A stretch of 64,000 nucleotides of DNA from contig NZ_QJJJ01000012.1 in the NCBI RefSeq assembly GCF_003201865.1, positions 62,001 to 126,000 on the forward strand. The letters are read 5' to 3'. A model generated the notes under the pieces. The model did not search any database. It was not told the DNA's origin and saw nothing but the letters and a program-made list of their open reading frames with translations. The position numbers and the translations under genes were made by a program. Source of the DNA: Methylobacterium sp. B4 (GTDB lineage: Bacteria > Pseudomonadota > Alphaproteobacteria > Rhizobiales > Beijerinckiaceae). Below are positions 1 to 11,637 of this stretch, one piece after another. Numbering within the stretch: position 1 is the stretch's first letter; every line of letters begins with the position of its first letter.

Positions 1-2
1 AC

Positions 3-2099
3 CTCATCATGCTGGTGATCGCGCTGATCGGGCCCGGCCTGGTCTTTACGGCGATCCTGCTGACCCGCTACGCCGCGACCGAGCGTGCCCGCTTCGAGCA
101 GGATGCCCGGGAGAACGTGCGCGGCATCGCCCTGTCGATCGACCGCGACACCGCAGGCCTCGTCTCCGTGCTGCAGACGCTCGCGACCTCGCCGCGCATC
201 CGGGAGGGCGAGTTCGCCAATTTCGAGAATCAGGCCCGCCTCGTGCGCGAGGCGGTCGGCCTCGATCTCGTGCTGCGGCGCCCGGACGGCCAGCAGATCG
301 TCAACACGGCGCTCAAGCCCGGCGCGCCGCTGCCGGTCACTTCGCTGCCGATCGACCGGGAGCTGATCGAGGGCGGGCAGCGCTCGATGGTCACCGGCTA
401 TCTTGCCGGAGCCAACCCGGAACACGCGCACTATGCCGTCGCGGTGCCGGTACGGATCGACGACGCGGTCAGCTACATCCTCAGCTTCTCGGTGCCCCTG
501 ACCCGCGTCGCCGGCATCCTGTCCCGCGAGCAGGTCAAGGGATGGGTCTCCGGCGTCTCGGACCGGGACGGCGTTCTGCTGGCTCGCCTGCCGGAACTGC
601 CGGGGGCCATCGGGCACGCCCGTCTCGCAACCCTGCGGCAGAAGGCGACGGGCACGCCCGGGGTGTGGGAGGGGCGCGACCGCGACTTCAAACCCGTCAC
701 CGTCGTCGAGGCGCGCTCGCGGCTCAATGGCTGGACCGCCGGGGCGAGCATCCCGCACGCGCTGGTCGAGGCGCGGCTGCGCCGCTGGATCTGGGCCTTC
801 GGCGGTTTCGGCCTCCTCGTGCTCGCGACCTCCTCGGTGCTCGCGGTTCATCTCTGGTCGCGGGTCTCGAAGCCCCTGCGCCAGCTCGCGGCCTCCGGCC
901 CGGCGCTGGCCCGCGGGCAGGCGATCCCGCGGGTCGCCTCGCCGATCCACGAGATCCGCCGCCTCGCCGACGTGCTCTCGGAGGCTTCGCTGCGCCTGCG
1001 CACCCGCAGCGAGGAGCGCGACCGGGCGCTCGCCGAGACGCAGCGCGGCCTCTCGGCCCTGCGCGAGAGCGAGGCGCGCTTCCGCCACATGGCCGATTCC
1101 GCGCCCGCCCTGATCTGGATGACCGACGAGACGGCGAAGGTGGTCTTCGCCAACATGCATTTCGACCATCTGTTCGGCCGTCCCGCCGCGGAGATGACCG
1201 GCGAGGGCTGGGAGGCGATCATCCATCCGCCCGACCTGGCCGGCTTTCAGGCGCTGTTTCAGGACGCCTTCGACAATCGCCGCCCGTTCCGGGCCGAGGT
1301 GCGGGTGATCGACCGCAACGGCGAGATCCGCTGGCTGCGTTGCGAGGGCGTGCCGCGGCTCGACGACAACGGCACCTTCCTTGGTTTCACCGGCTGCAAC
1401 GTCGATGTCTCCGACGCCAAGCGGGCCGAGGAGCACCTGCGGCTGCTCATCAACGAGCTGAACCACCGGGTGAAGAACACGCTCGCCACCGTCCAGTCGA
1501 TCGCCATGCAGTCCCTGCGCGGTCTCGACGGAGAGGAGGCGCAGGCGGCCAAGGCCGCCTTCGAGGCCCGGCTCCTGGCGCTGGCCCGGGCCCACGACGT
1601 CCTGACCCGCGAGAGCTGGGAGGGCGCCGAGCTGAAAACGGTGGTGGCCGATGCGATCCGCCCGCTGGAGGCAGCCGATGGCCAAGCCTCCCGCTTCGCG
1701 GTGTCGGGGCCGCGGCTGCGGCTCGCGCCCCGGCTCGCCCTCTCCATCGCCATGGCGTTGCACGAACTCGGCACCAACGCCGTCAAGTACGGCGCCCTCT
1801 CGAAGGAGGGGGGCAAGGTGACGATCACCTGGACCGTGCAGCGCCGGCCGGAGCTGCATCTTTCGCTGCGCTGGAGCGAGAGCGGGGGACCGCCCGTCAC
1901 GCCGCCGACGCGGCGGGGCTTCGGTTCGCGCTTGATCGAGCGCAGCCTCGCGCGCGAGCTCGCCGGGACGGTGGAGCTGCTCTACGAGCCGGAGGGCGTG
2001 ATCTGCATCATCGAGGCACCGGTGCCGCCGCCGGGCCTGCTCGAGCGGAAGGGCGGCACGCAGCTCGCCGCGACCAAACCCCTGCCGCTGGCCGGTTAG
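3..2099 (+). CDS. HWE-family sensor histidine kinase with PAS domain (5' end outside window)
   Basis: Membrane-bound sensor kinase. The frame is open to the left edge, so the true start is probably upstream; the first ATG (position 9) lies inside transmembrane segment 1. Counting from that ATG, a hydrophobic helix (about 1-22) is followed by a roughly 230-residue extracytoplasmic sensing region of dCache type, a second helix (about 255-280), a linker, a PAS domain (about 355-475) and the kinase core. The phospho-acceptor box reads ELNHRVKNTLATVQSIA (about residue 480), the N box HELGTNAVKYG is clear, and the WSE near the C-terminus matches the HWE signature. HWE kinases usually phosphorylate single-domain receivers or PhyR-type general stress regulators; no partner lies in the window. 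The ligand is unknown. Confidence 0.9.
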   Translation, partial: LIMLVIALIGPGLVFTAILLTRYAATERARFEQDARENVRGIALSIDRDTAGLVSVLQTLATSPRIREGEFANFENQARLVREAVGLDLVLRRPDGQQIVNTALKPGAPLPVTSLPIDRELIEGGQRSMVTGYLAGANPEHAHYAVAVPVRIDDAVSYILSFSVPLTRVAGILSREQVKGWVSGVSDRDGVLLARLPELPGAIGHARLATLRQKATGTPGVWEGRDRDFKPVTVVEARSRLNGWTAGASIPHALVEARLRRWIWAFGGFGLLVLATSSVLAVHLWSRVSKPLRQLAASGPALARGQAIPRVASPIHEIRRLADVLSEASLRLRTRSEERDRALAETQRGLSALRESEARFRHMADSAPALIWMTDETAKVVFANMHFDHLFGRPAAEMTGEGWEAIIHPPDLAGFQALFQDAFDNRRPFRAEVRVIDRNGEIRWLRCEGVPRLDDNGTFLGFTGCNVDVSDAKRAEEHLRLLINELNHRVKNTLATVQSIAMQSLRGLDGEEAQAAKAAFEARLLALARAHDVLTRESWEGAELKTVVADAIRPLEAADGQASRFAVSGPRLRLAPRLALSIAMALHELGTNAVKYGALSKEGGKVTITWTVQRRPELHLSLRWSESGGPPVTPPTRRGFGSRLIERSLARELAGTVELLYEPEGVICIIEAPVPPPGLLERKGGTQLAATKPLPLAG

Positions 2100-2145
2100 T
2101 CGAACATCCCGAGGCGCTGCCCCGCTCCGGGAAAGGGCGGCACGC

Positions 2146-2982
2146 CTACTGGAAGGTCACCGGGTCCGGGCCGATGCGCCCGTCGGCTTGGTCGAGCCCG
2201 GCGATCGCCCCGTGGTCCTCCGCGGTGAGACGGAAGCTGAACAGGTCGATGTTCTCGTGGATGCGGGCCGGCGTCGCCGATTTCGGGATCGCCACGAAGC
2301 CGCTCTCGATGTGCCAGCGCATCACGATCTGGGCGGGGGTGCGTCCGAGGCGGTCGGCGATGCGGGTGATGACGGGCTCGTCCAGCACCTGGGCTTGGCC
2401 CAGCGGGCTCCAGGCCTCGGTGACGATGCCGAGCCGGGCATGCGCCGCCCGCAGGGAGTGCTGCTGGAAGCGGGGGTGCAGCTCGATCTGGTTGACGGCG
2501 GGCGTGACGCCGGTCTCGGCCACGAGCCGGTCGAGCTGATCCTCGGTGAAGTTCGAGACGCCGATCGAGCGCGCACGGCCCTCCTCGCGCAGGCGGACCA
2601 GGGCGCGCCAAGTCTCGAGATAGAGGCCGCGTGCGGGGCAGGGCCAGTGGATCAGGTAGAGATCGACGTTTTCCAGGCCGAGCCGCGCGAGGCTGTCGTC
2701 GAAGGCGCGCAGGGTTGCGTCATGGCCCTGGCTGTCGTTCCAGAGCTTGGTCGTGACGAACACGTCGGAGCGCGGCACCACCGTCTCGCGCAGGCCCCGC
2801 CCGACGCCGCCCTCGTTGCCGTAGATCGCGGCGGTGTCGATCGAGCGGTAACCGCTGCCGAGCGCCGTGCCGACGAGGGCCGGCGTGTCCGCTTCCGGCA
2901 TGCGCCAGACCCCGAAGCCGAGTTGAGGGATCGACCGCCCATCGTTGAGGGTGATCTGCGGGACGGGATCGGGGGATGTCAT
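2146..2982 (-). CDS. Aldo/keto reductase
   Basis: A 278-residue cytosolic NAD(P)H-dependent aldo/keto reductase of AKR class 5-like type (2,5-diketo-gluconate reductase/YafB group). It starts ITLNDGRSIPQLGFGVWRMP and has the catalytic tetrad Asp49, Tyr54, Lys79 and His112 (IDTAAIYGNE, TTKLWN, LIHWP). The cofactor phosphate-binding end, IPKSATPARI, is present. I chose the ATG at 2982 because the family N-terminus begins there; the frame upstream is Arg/Pro-rich and non-coding. The substrate cannot be told from sequence. It lies 116 bp downstream of, and on the same strand as, a Crp/Fnr regulator, which may control it. Confidence 0.93.
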   Translation of the reverse strand: MTSPDPVPQITLNDGRSIPQLGFGVWRMPEADTPALVGTALGSGYRSIDTAAIYGNEGGVGRGLRETVVPRSDVFVTTKLWNDSQGHDATLRAFDDSLARLGLENVDLYLIHWPCPARGLYLETWRALVRLREEGRARSIGVSNFTEDQLDRLVAETGVTPAVNQIELHPRFQQHSLRAAHARLGIVTEAWSPLGQAQVLDEPVITRIADRLGRTPAQIVMRWHIESGFVAIPKSATPARIHENIDLFSFRLTAEDHGAIAGLDQADGRIGPDPVTFQ

Positions 2983-3098
2983 GGCCTGCCGGCTGCGGTG
3001 CACGGCCCCGGACGACGGCCGGGGCAACGGGCCGGGAGAATCTGCACGATCTTGCCTGTCGTACAGGCGCTCAGCCGAGGGGCTGGCCTGCATTTCCG

Positions 3099-3878
3099 TC
3101 AGGGCCCGGTCCCCGAGAGCGGTTCGGAGGCCCCCTGTTCGGGCGTGTTCACGAGGTGGAGATAGGCCGGGTCGAAATCGCAGAAGGCGCGCAGGCGCTC
3201 TACCTCCGGGACGTGGAGGTGGCGATCCTTCAGCTCGATCAGACCGGCCTCGCGCAGGTCGCGCAGGATGCGGCTGACGTGGATCGGGGTGACGCCGAGG
3301 ATGTCGGCGAGCATGGGCTGGGTCAGCGGCAGCGGACAGTCGCGCGCGCCGGCGGCGCCGACGAGCTGCTGGCGCAGCAGCAACTCGCAGAACAGGTGGG
3401 CGATCCGCTTGTCGGCGGGGCGCTGGCCCATGCTGGCCAGCCACTCGCGCAGGACGCTCTCGTCCACCAGCGTGGCCCACCACAGGGCTCGGGCGATGCG
3501 CGAGTCGCGGAAGATCAGGGCGTCGACCTGCCGCTGCGGCACGTCGGCGATGATGCAGGCCGTCAGGGCCGCGATGTAGTGGTCGGAGGGGCCGAGCACG
3601 ATCGACTGGAGGTCGCAGAAATCGCCCGGCAGCAGAAGGCCGAGGATCTGCCGCCGCCCGTCCCTGACGAGCTTGTAGCGGAAGGCAAAGCCCTCCAGCA
3701 CGAGGTGGACGCCGCTCGACCGCTCGCCGGCCCGGACGATGTCCTGCTGCGGCTCCAGGCTCCGCGTCGCCCGGAAGGCGTCACCGAGCAGGGCGCGGTC
3801 CCCGGCATCGAGATCCATGCCGAAGCGAAGTTTCAGAAGCAGCGGATTCACGTGTGGGAGCGTAACGATCGCGTCCAT
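3099..3878 (-). CDS. Crp/Fnr-family transcriptional regulator
   Basis: A 259-residue regulator with an N-terminal cyclic-nucleotide-binding-like beta-roll (about 30-140; GERSSGVHLVLEG, LLLPGDFCDLQS) and a C-terminal winged helix-turn-helix (about 185-235; LTQPMLADILGVTPIHVSRI). There is no N-terminal cysteine cluster as in true Fnr, so an oxygen-sensing 4Fe-4S centre is unlikely. Rhizobiales carry many paralogues of this group and the effector is unknown. The upstream gap (3879-4017) separates it from glgA, which is on the same strand; its likely target is itself or the aldo/keto reductase downstream. Confidence 0.92.
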   Translation of the reverse strand: MDAIVTLPHVNPLLLKLRFGMDLDAGDRALLGDAFRATRSLEPQQDIVRAGERSSGVHLVLEGFAFRYKLVRDGRRQILGLLLPGDFCDLQSIVLGPSDHYIAALTACIIADVPQRQVDALIFRDSRIARALWWATLVDESVLREWLASMGQRPADKRIAHLFCELLLRQQLVGAAGARDCPLPLTQPMLADILGVTPIHVSRILRDLREAGLIELKDRHLHVPEVERLRAFCDFDPAYLHLVNTPEQGASEPLSGTGP

Positions 3879-4017
3879 CCACGCACAACGTCAGCGACCC
3901 GATTTCGTGCCATGCATTCCATGTCTCGGGACGGGCCGTCGGCGTTCCCGCTGCGCGAGGGCAAAGGGACTCGCAGCGCAGCGCGCAGGATGATCGATAC
4001 GGACGCGGTCCGACGCG

Positions 4018-5547
4018 TCAGGCCGCCTTCCAGCGCCGGGCGGTGTGGTTGCCGAAGGCGCGGGCGTAGAGGTCGCAATAGTTCAACGCAGCCCCGTCCC
4101 AGCCGAAGGAGCGGGACATGGCGCTGCGGCGCATGGTGTTGAGGCGCTTCTTCTGGCCGAAGGTCTCGAAGGCGCGCCGGATCGCGGAGCCCAGTCCCCG
4201 GGGCGACGCCTCACCGAAGGTGAAGCCGGTGACGCCGTCCTCCACCGTGTCGTTGAGGCCGCCGGTGCGCCGCACGATCGGCAGGGAGCCGAAGCGTTGC
4301 GCATACATCTGCGCCAGCCCGCAAGGCTCGAAGCGCGAGGGCATCAGCAGGAAGTCGCTGCCGGCGAAGATGCGGCGCGCCTCGGTCTCGCGGAAACCGA
4401 CATGGACGCCGACATTGTCGGGATGGCGCCCGGCGAGATCCCGCAGCGCCTCCTCGAAGCGGCCCTCGCCCTGGCCGATCACCACGAGCTGCCCGCCCTC
4501 GGCGACGATCGACTCGGCGGCACTGATGCTGAGATCGATTCCCTTTTGGTGGACGAGCCGGGAGACGATGGCGAAGAGGGGGCCGCGCGAGACCGCCATG
4601 CCGAACTGCTTGCGGACCTCGTCGGCATTCGCCCGCTTGCCCTTCCAGTCGTCGGGCTCGAAACGGGTGGCGAGGTGGGGGTCGGTGCGCGGGTCCCAGC
4701 TCTCGTCGATGCCGTTGAGGATGCCGGTCAGCCGGCCCTGCGCGGCGCGGGTGCGGAGCAAGCCGTCGAGACCGCAGCCACCCTCGGGCGTGGTGATCTC
4801 GCGGGCATAGGTCTCGCTCACCGTGGTGACATGCGAGGCGTGGTAGATGCCGGCCTTGAGGAAGGAGAGCTGCCCGTAGAACTCCACGCCATCCATCTGG
4901 AAGGCGTAGTCCGGCACGCCGATCCGTCCGAGATTGTCCCGGTGGAACAGGCCCTGATAGGCGAGATTGTGAATCGTCAGCACGCTCGGGCGGCGGATGC
5001 CGAGCCAGGACATGTAGGCGGGCGCCAGCGCCGTCTGCCAATCGTTGAGGTGCAGGAGGTCGGCCGACCAGAGCGGATCGAGACCGGCGGCGAGTTCCGC
5101 GGCGGCCCGGCTCAGGCGGGCGAAGCGCAGGTCGTTGTCCTCGAAATCGCCGCGCGCGTCGCCGTAGGGGGTTCCTTCGCGCTCGTAGAGATCGGGGGCG
5201 ATCAAGACGTAGACGCCGAGGCCGTCGGGCGTCGTGCCGAAGCCGAGCTCACAGGCCGGTACGCTCGCGAAGGCCGCAAACCGGCCCAGCATCGTCAGGT
5301 TTTCGAGGCCGGCGAGGACCCGCGCGTAGCCCGGGATGAGCACGCGCACGTCGTAGTGACGACGCAGCGCCCGGGGCAGGGCGCCCGCGACCTCGCCGAG
5401 GCCGCCGGTCTTCACGAAATCCGCCATTTCCGGCGTGGCGTAGAGGATGCGGGGGAGAAGGGCGTTGCCGAGCCTGGCATCCGGCTCGACGGCGAACGGA
5501 GACGGCGCCTCGGTGACCCGCGGCACACCGAGATCCACGTAAGCCAT
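4018..5547 (-). CDS. glgA: Glycogen synthase (ADP-glucose type, GT5)
   Basis: Transfers glucose from ADP-glucose to the growing alpha-1,4-glucan in the cytoplasm. The N-terminal GT5 domain begins LPRILYATPEMADFVKTGGLGEV, containing the conserved K-x-G-G-L ADP-glucose motif. The C-terminal half has the family blocks SRLVHQKGIDL, PSRFEPCGLAQMYAQRFG and RRTGGLNDTVEDG. From the ATG at 5547 the protein is 509 residues, near the usual 480, and a GGGGGCAGG lies just upstream. The frame continues to an ATG at 5604 and a TTG at 5646, so up to 33 more residues are possible. It follows the GH13 gene on the same strand, in a glycogen locus with glgP. Confidence 0.95.
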   Translation of the reverse strand: MAYVDLGVPRVTEAPSPFAVEPDARLGNALLPRILYATPEMADFVKTGGLGEVAGALPRALRRHYDVRVLIPGYARVLAGLENLTMLGRFAAFASVPACELGFGTTPDGLGVYVLIAPDLYEREGTPYGDARGDFEDNDLRFARLSRAAAELAAGLDPLWSADLLHLNDWQTALAPAYMSWLGIRRPSVLTIHNLAYQGLFHRDNLGRIGVPDYAFQMDGVEFYGQLSFLKAGIYHASHVTTVSETYAREITTPEGGCGLDGLLRTRAAQGRLTGILNGIDESWDPRTDPHLATRFEPDDWKGKRANADEVRKQFGMAVSRGPLFAIVSRLVHQKGIDLSISAAESIVAEGGQLVVIGQGEGRFEEALRDLAGRHPDNVGVHVGFRETEARRIFAGSDFLLMPSRFEPCGLAQMYAQRFGSLPIVRRTGGLNDTVEDGVTGFTFGEASPRGLGSAIRRAFETFGQKKRLNTMRRSAMSRSFGWDGAALNYCDLYARAFGNHTARRWKAA

Positions 5548-5784
5548 TAACCTGCCCCCAAACCGCTTCGAAAAAGCGGGTTCCGCTACTGCTGCGCCCG
5601 GCATGAGAATGCTCCGGAAGGCGTTCGGTTCCGTTGCATCGCACAATTCAGACCAGGTTCAGCCGCTTATTTTTCCGGGAGAGCGGCGCCGGCATCATGG
5701 GTTGCATGCGTTGGGCGAATGCGGCGGGTGTTCCGCTCTAAGGCACCGCTTCTCGCGCCCGCGATGTGGCCGGATGCAACCGCG

Positions 5785-7401
5785 TCAGACGGATAGGGCA
5801 CCGAGGATGAAGCCCTCATCCGGCTCGAGACAAATGTTGCGCTGCGCAGTCTCGCCGCTTCGCCCTGCATGGGTCGAGAGCAGGACGGTCCAGGCGCTTC
5901 CGTCTTCAAGGGCGAGGTTACGCTCCGCGCTGCCGAAATTGAGCAGAATGCGCAAGGTTTCCCCTTCCGCGATCCGCTCGAAGGCAAGCACATCCCCGGC
6001 GAGATCCGGGGGCAGCTGCATGCCGCGATAATCACCGACCGACAGGGCCGGGTGGTCCCGGCGCAGGGCCAGCAGCCGGCGGTACAGGGTCAGGATCGAG
6101 CGGGAATCGTCGCGCATCTCATCGACGTTGCGCCGGGCCGCATCGGCGCTCTGCGGCAGCCAGGGCGTCCCGGTGCTGAAGCCCGCATGCGGCGCATCCT
6201 CCCACTGCATCGGCGTCCGCGCCGGGTCGCGGCCGTGACCGGGCTCGTTGCGCCCCCAAGGATCCTGCGCCCGCTCCGGCGGAACCGGTACCCGTCCAAG
6301 CCCGATCTCGTCGCCGTAATAGAGGGTCGGCGTACCGCGCAGGGTCAGGAGCAGCATGGCGGCGATTCTGGCCTGCGCCTCGCCGATGCGGGCGGCGATG
6401 CGGGGCTGATCGTGGTTGCCCAGCACCCAGTTCGGCCAGCCGCCCTGGGGCAAGGCCGCTTCGTACTCCTCCACCAGCGCCGCCACCGCATCGGCGCGCC
6501 ACGGCGTCTGGATGAGCTGGAAGTTGAAGGGTAGGTCGGCGCCTGTCAGACCCGGACCGTAATAGGCCACCAGCCGCTCGATCGGCAGGTAGATCTCGCC
6601 GATCAGAACCCGCTCGCCGTAGGCGCGCAGCACCGCCCGCATGCCAGCGATGACGTCGAGCACCTCCGGCCGATCGCAGGAATAGACCTGCTGGAAGCGG
6701 TTGATCCCGGCTTGGTGCGCTTCGAAGTCGGCGTTCTCCGGATTGTCGCGAAAACCCTCGTCCTTGATCAGGTGCCAGATCACATCGACGCGGAAGCCGT
6801 CCACGCCGCGCTCCAGCCAGAAGCGCAGGACATCGTGCATCGCTGCCCTGACGTCGGGGTTGCGCCAGTTCAGGTCCGGCTGCTCGGGCAGGAAGGCGTG
6901 GTAGTAGTACTGGCCGGTGGCCTCGTCCCGGGTCCAGGCCGGGCCGCCGAAATTCGAGAGCCAGTTGTTGGGCAACCCGCCATCGGGGGCGGCGTCGCGC
7001 CAGATGTACCAGTCGCGCTTCGGACTCTCGCGGCTTGCCCGGCTCTCGGCGAACCACGGATGCTCGATCGAGCTGTGGTTGGGCACGAAGTCGAGGATCA
7101 CCTTGAGCTTCCGCCGATGTGCCTCGGCGATCAGGGCGTCGAAATCCGCGAGCGTTCCGAACAGAGGATCGACATCGCAGTAATCGGCTACGTCGTAGCC
7201 GAAATCGGCCATCGGCGAGCGGTAGAAGGGCGAGATCCAGACGGCGTCGACGCCGAGCCAGGCGAGGTAGTCCAGCCGCGCCGTGATCCCGGGAAGGTCG
7301 CCGACGCCGTCGCCATCCGTGTCCTGGAACGAGCGCGGATAGACCTGATAGACCGTCCCGCTTTGCCACCAGATCGTCTCAAAGCCGCTCGTGCCGGACA
7401 T
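5785..7401 (-). CDS. GH13 alpha-glucosidase / oligo-1,6-glucosidase-like amylase
   Basis: A 538-residue cytoplasmic GH13 glycoside hydrolase with a (beta/alpha)8 barrel. It opens WWQSGTVYQVYPRSFQDTDG, as in alpha-glucosidases and trehalulose/isomaltase relatives. The catalytic residues are visible: nucleophile Asp206 in GFRVDVIWH, acid/base Glu269 in LIGEIYLP, and the transition-state pair His330-Asp331 in GNHDQPR. No signal peptide is visible. It probably hydrolyses maltodextrins or sucrose-like alpha-glucosides. It lies upstream of glgA on the same strand and is divergent from glgP, so it may process oligosaccharides from glycogen turnover. The exact linkage preference cannot be read from sequence. 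Confidence 0.92.
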   Translation of the reverse strand: MSGTSGFETIWWQSGTVYQVYPRSFQDTDGDGVGDLPGITARLDYLAWLGVDAVWISPFYRSPMADFGYDVADYCDVDPLFGTLADFDALIAEAHRRKLKVILDFVPNHSSIEHPWFAESRASRESPKRDWYIWRDAAPDGGLPNNWLSNFGGPAWTRDEATGQYYYHAFLPEQPDLNWRNPDVRAAMHDVLRFWLERGVDGFRVDVIWHLIKDEGFRDNPENADFEAHQAGINRFQQVYSCDRPEVLDVIAGMRAVLRAYGERVLIGEIYLPIERLVAYYGPGLTGADLPFNFQLIQTPWRADAVAALVEEYEAALPQGGWPNWVLGNHDQPRIAARIGEAQARIAAMLLLTLRGTPTLYYGDEIGLGRVPVPPERAQDPWGRNEPGHGRDPARTPMQWEDAPHAGFSTGTPWLPQSADAARRNVDEMRDDSRSILTLYRRLLALRRDHPALSVGDYRGMQLPPDLAGDVLAFERIAEGETLRILLNFGSAERNLALEDGSAWTVLLSTHAGRSGETAQRNICLEPDEGFILGALSV

Positions 7402-7727
7402 CGGACCTCCCGCGGTGACGGCTTTGCTGCCTCTCGCTACGGGGTGGGTTAGGGCCGTTCAGGAAGCCTTCAAGCGTTGCGGTGCAATTCTCGTCTTCGA
7501 GACCGATGGATGCGGCAGGGTTGTGTTGGGGAAGACACACGCATGCAGGCACGCGTCTTGCGCGGAGGATCTTCGCCGGGATGTGTCTCGACAAGTCAGG
7601 CCACCGGCAACACCATGGCCGGTGCAGGGCGACAGACCATGTCGCGGATCAGCGCGCCGCCGCCAGAAGCGGGCGAGTTCCGTGGCGAACCGACAACGTA
7701 TCGGCTGCAACGAAGGGGGATACCTAG
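7402..7727. promoter_or_regulatory. Divergent intergenic region between the GH13 gene and glgP
   Basis: A 326-bp gap between two genes transcribed apart, so it must hold promoters for both. The short frames across it lack family signatures and codon bias. The only site I can place firmly is the glgP ribosome binding site (AAGGGGGA, about 7713-7720) in front of a GTG start. No promoter box or operator was convincing. Confidence 0.5.
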
Positions 7728-10274
<2,547 letters not shown>

Positions 10275-10294
10275 GAGCCACGACGCGAACAATC

Positions 10295-10326
10295 AAAGGG
10301 GAGGAAGGGCATCCTTCCTCCCCTTT
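10295..10326 (+). terminator. Hairpin terminator after glgP
   Basis: Perfect 14-bp inverted repeat (AAAGGGGAGGAAGG, loop GCAT, CCTTCCTCCCCTTT) starting 21 bp after the glgP stop. The A and T ends give a short T run on either strand, so it may also stop transcription from the minus-strand gene beyond. Confidence 0.85.
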
Positions 10327-10489
10327 GTCTTGGCTTGCGGTGTGCAGGGGCAGAAGCGCTCGCAGCCTACCCCGCCTTGAATGCGGGGCGCCTTCCTCGT
10401 GAAGGATGCTTCGAAGAGGCGTCACCTTCTTGCCGGCGAACGGGGCCTGACCGACGCGACCGTCTCATCCGGTCAGCGCCGCGCTGGCC

Positions 10490-10567
10490 GGATGGCTTCG
10501 GCGTCGCTTCGCAATGACGGCGCAAGTCGTTCTCTTCGTCGTCGCGAGCGTCAGCGAAGCGATCCAG
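10490..10567. repeat. REP-like extragenic palindrome pair, copy A
   Basis: Two related half-sites in inverted orientation. The half at 10490-10518 is GGATGGCTTCGGCGTCGCTT followed by CGCAATGAC; the half at 10541-10567 is GTCGCGAGCGTCAGCGAAGC followed by GATCCAG. The same half-sites occur at 42349-42439 but in the opposite relative order. The type sequence (GTCATTGCGAG...GAAGCAATCCAG) is a widespread intergenic repeat in Hyphomicrobiales; that is from memory. Confidence 0.75.
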
Positions 10568-10634
10568 CACCGTGACGGCTGCCGAAGGAAGCGCCACGGC
10601 GCATCGGGAGAGCGGGCCTGCCTAAGGGCGCCCC

Positions 10635-11597
10635 TCACGCTCCCGGTTCGAGCGGGATCGGGTAGAAGCGTGCGCCCGCCGCTGCCGCCAGCACCTCGAC
10701 CGCGCCGAGGGTCGAGGAGCAGCCGGAGGCGTGCACCACGTCGTTGGTGCGCAGGCTCGGGATGTGGGCGGTGAGCGGGCCGGGGCGCACGTCCGGCGCG
10801 CGCTGGCGGTGGCGGTCGGCGGCCAGTGTGATGCGGGTGACGCCTGTGGCGCGCAGCCATTCGAGCGAGGGGCGCATGTAGAGGTCGAGGGGATCGCGCG
10901 CGCCCACCACGAGGCAGATCTCGCGGGCCGGTTCCACGTAGCGCGCGGCGCGCGCGATGGCCCAGATGCCGGCAAAACCCGTCTCGGCGGCGACGAGCAC
11001 GAGGCGTCCGCCGCCGGGCCGGTAGGCGCCGTGGCCGACGGGACCCTTCACCTTCAGCGCGAGGCCGGGTGTGGGCGCGCAGCCGAACAGGGCGCCGAGA
11101 TCCTCCGCGCATTCGCCGCGCAGGTGAAAGACGAGTTCGTTGAGTTCCGCCCCGCCCTCGACGCCGAGGGTGGGGGCGAGCGTGACGGGACGACCGCCCT
11201 CGAGCGTGACGACGACCTGATCGCCGGGCTCGAAGGAGAGCCGCCGGTCCAGCGTGGCGACCACCTGCAGGACGCGCGGCGCCAGCGCCGTGATCGCGTC
11301 GATGCTGCCGGTGCGTCGCGCCACCGTCCGCGACAACGTTTCGGACTTGCTCCTGGCCTTGGCCCCGGGCCGGATCGCGGCCGCCGGATCGGGTACGGAC
11401 AGGGTGACGGATTCCGCGCGCCGCGCGCGGGCCGGCAGTCGCCGCGAGGCGGGGCCGGCGCCCTGGCCGAGCAGGCCGGTCATCGGGGCGATCACGCCGT
11501 CGGCGAGGGCGGTTTCGAGAGAGGTGTCGCCGGGGGACACCCGCAGGGGCTGGCCGTTCACGACAAGCGAGCAACGGGCGCTCGTGGGAGCACGCAT
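10635..11597 (-). CDS. Ferredoxin-NAD(P)+ reductase-like flavoprotein with cysteine-free 2Fe-2S-like domain
   Basis: A 320-residue oxidoreductase of the FNR superfamily. Residues about 5-35 (SLVVNGQPLRVSPGDTSLET) look like the start of a plant-type ferredoxin domain, as in benzoate/phenol dioxygenase reductases. The cysteine loop that should hold 2Fe-2S is replaced by a stretch (PMTGLLGQGAGPASRR) with no cysteine. An FAD-binding barrel (about 105-205; LSFEPGDQVVVTL) and an NAD(P) domain (about 210-310; RLVLVAAETGFAGIWAIARA, GCSSTLGAVEVL) follow. I chose the ATG at 11597 (GGAG upstream); a TTG at 11624 is possible. It sits 40 bp downstream of the next ORF on the same strand. The electron acceptor is unknown. 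Confidence 0.75.
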   Translation of the reverse strand: MRAPTSARCSLVVNGQPLRVSPGDTSLETALADGVIAPMTGLLGQGAGPASRRLPARARRAESVTLSVPDPAAAIRPGAKARSKSETLSRTVARRTGSIDAITALAPRVLQVVATLDRRLSFEPGDQVVVTLEGGRPVTLAPTLGVEGGAELNELVFHLRGECAEDLGALFGCAPTPGLALKVKGPVGHGAYRPGGGRLVLVAAETGFAGIWAIARAARYVEPAREICLVVGARDPLDLYMRPSLEWLRATGVTRITLAADRHRQRAPDVRPGPLTAHIPSLRTNDVVHASGCSSTLGAVEVLAAAAGARFYPIPLEPGA

Positions 11598-11637
11598 GGC
11601 GGCAACCCGCTCCGATCGGATCAAACAGGTTTCGGGA

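Larger units (their letters stand above)
10275..10634. other. Convergent intergenic region with terminator and REP-like repeat
   Basis: A 360-bp gap between the 3' ends of glgP and the flavoreductase. It holds the glgP terminator, a short hairpin (CCCCGC/GCGGGG, about 10370-10388) and a pair of REP-like half-sites at 10490-10567. No coding frame in it looks real. Confidence 0.6.

Noticed and set aside
542..2539. 665-residue plus-strand frame overlapping the sensor kinase
   Set aside because: Arg/Pro/Gly-rich text with no family motif, lying over a clear kinase gene and running into the antisense of the aldo/keto reductase; a GC-rich shadow frame.
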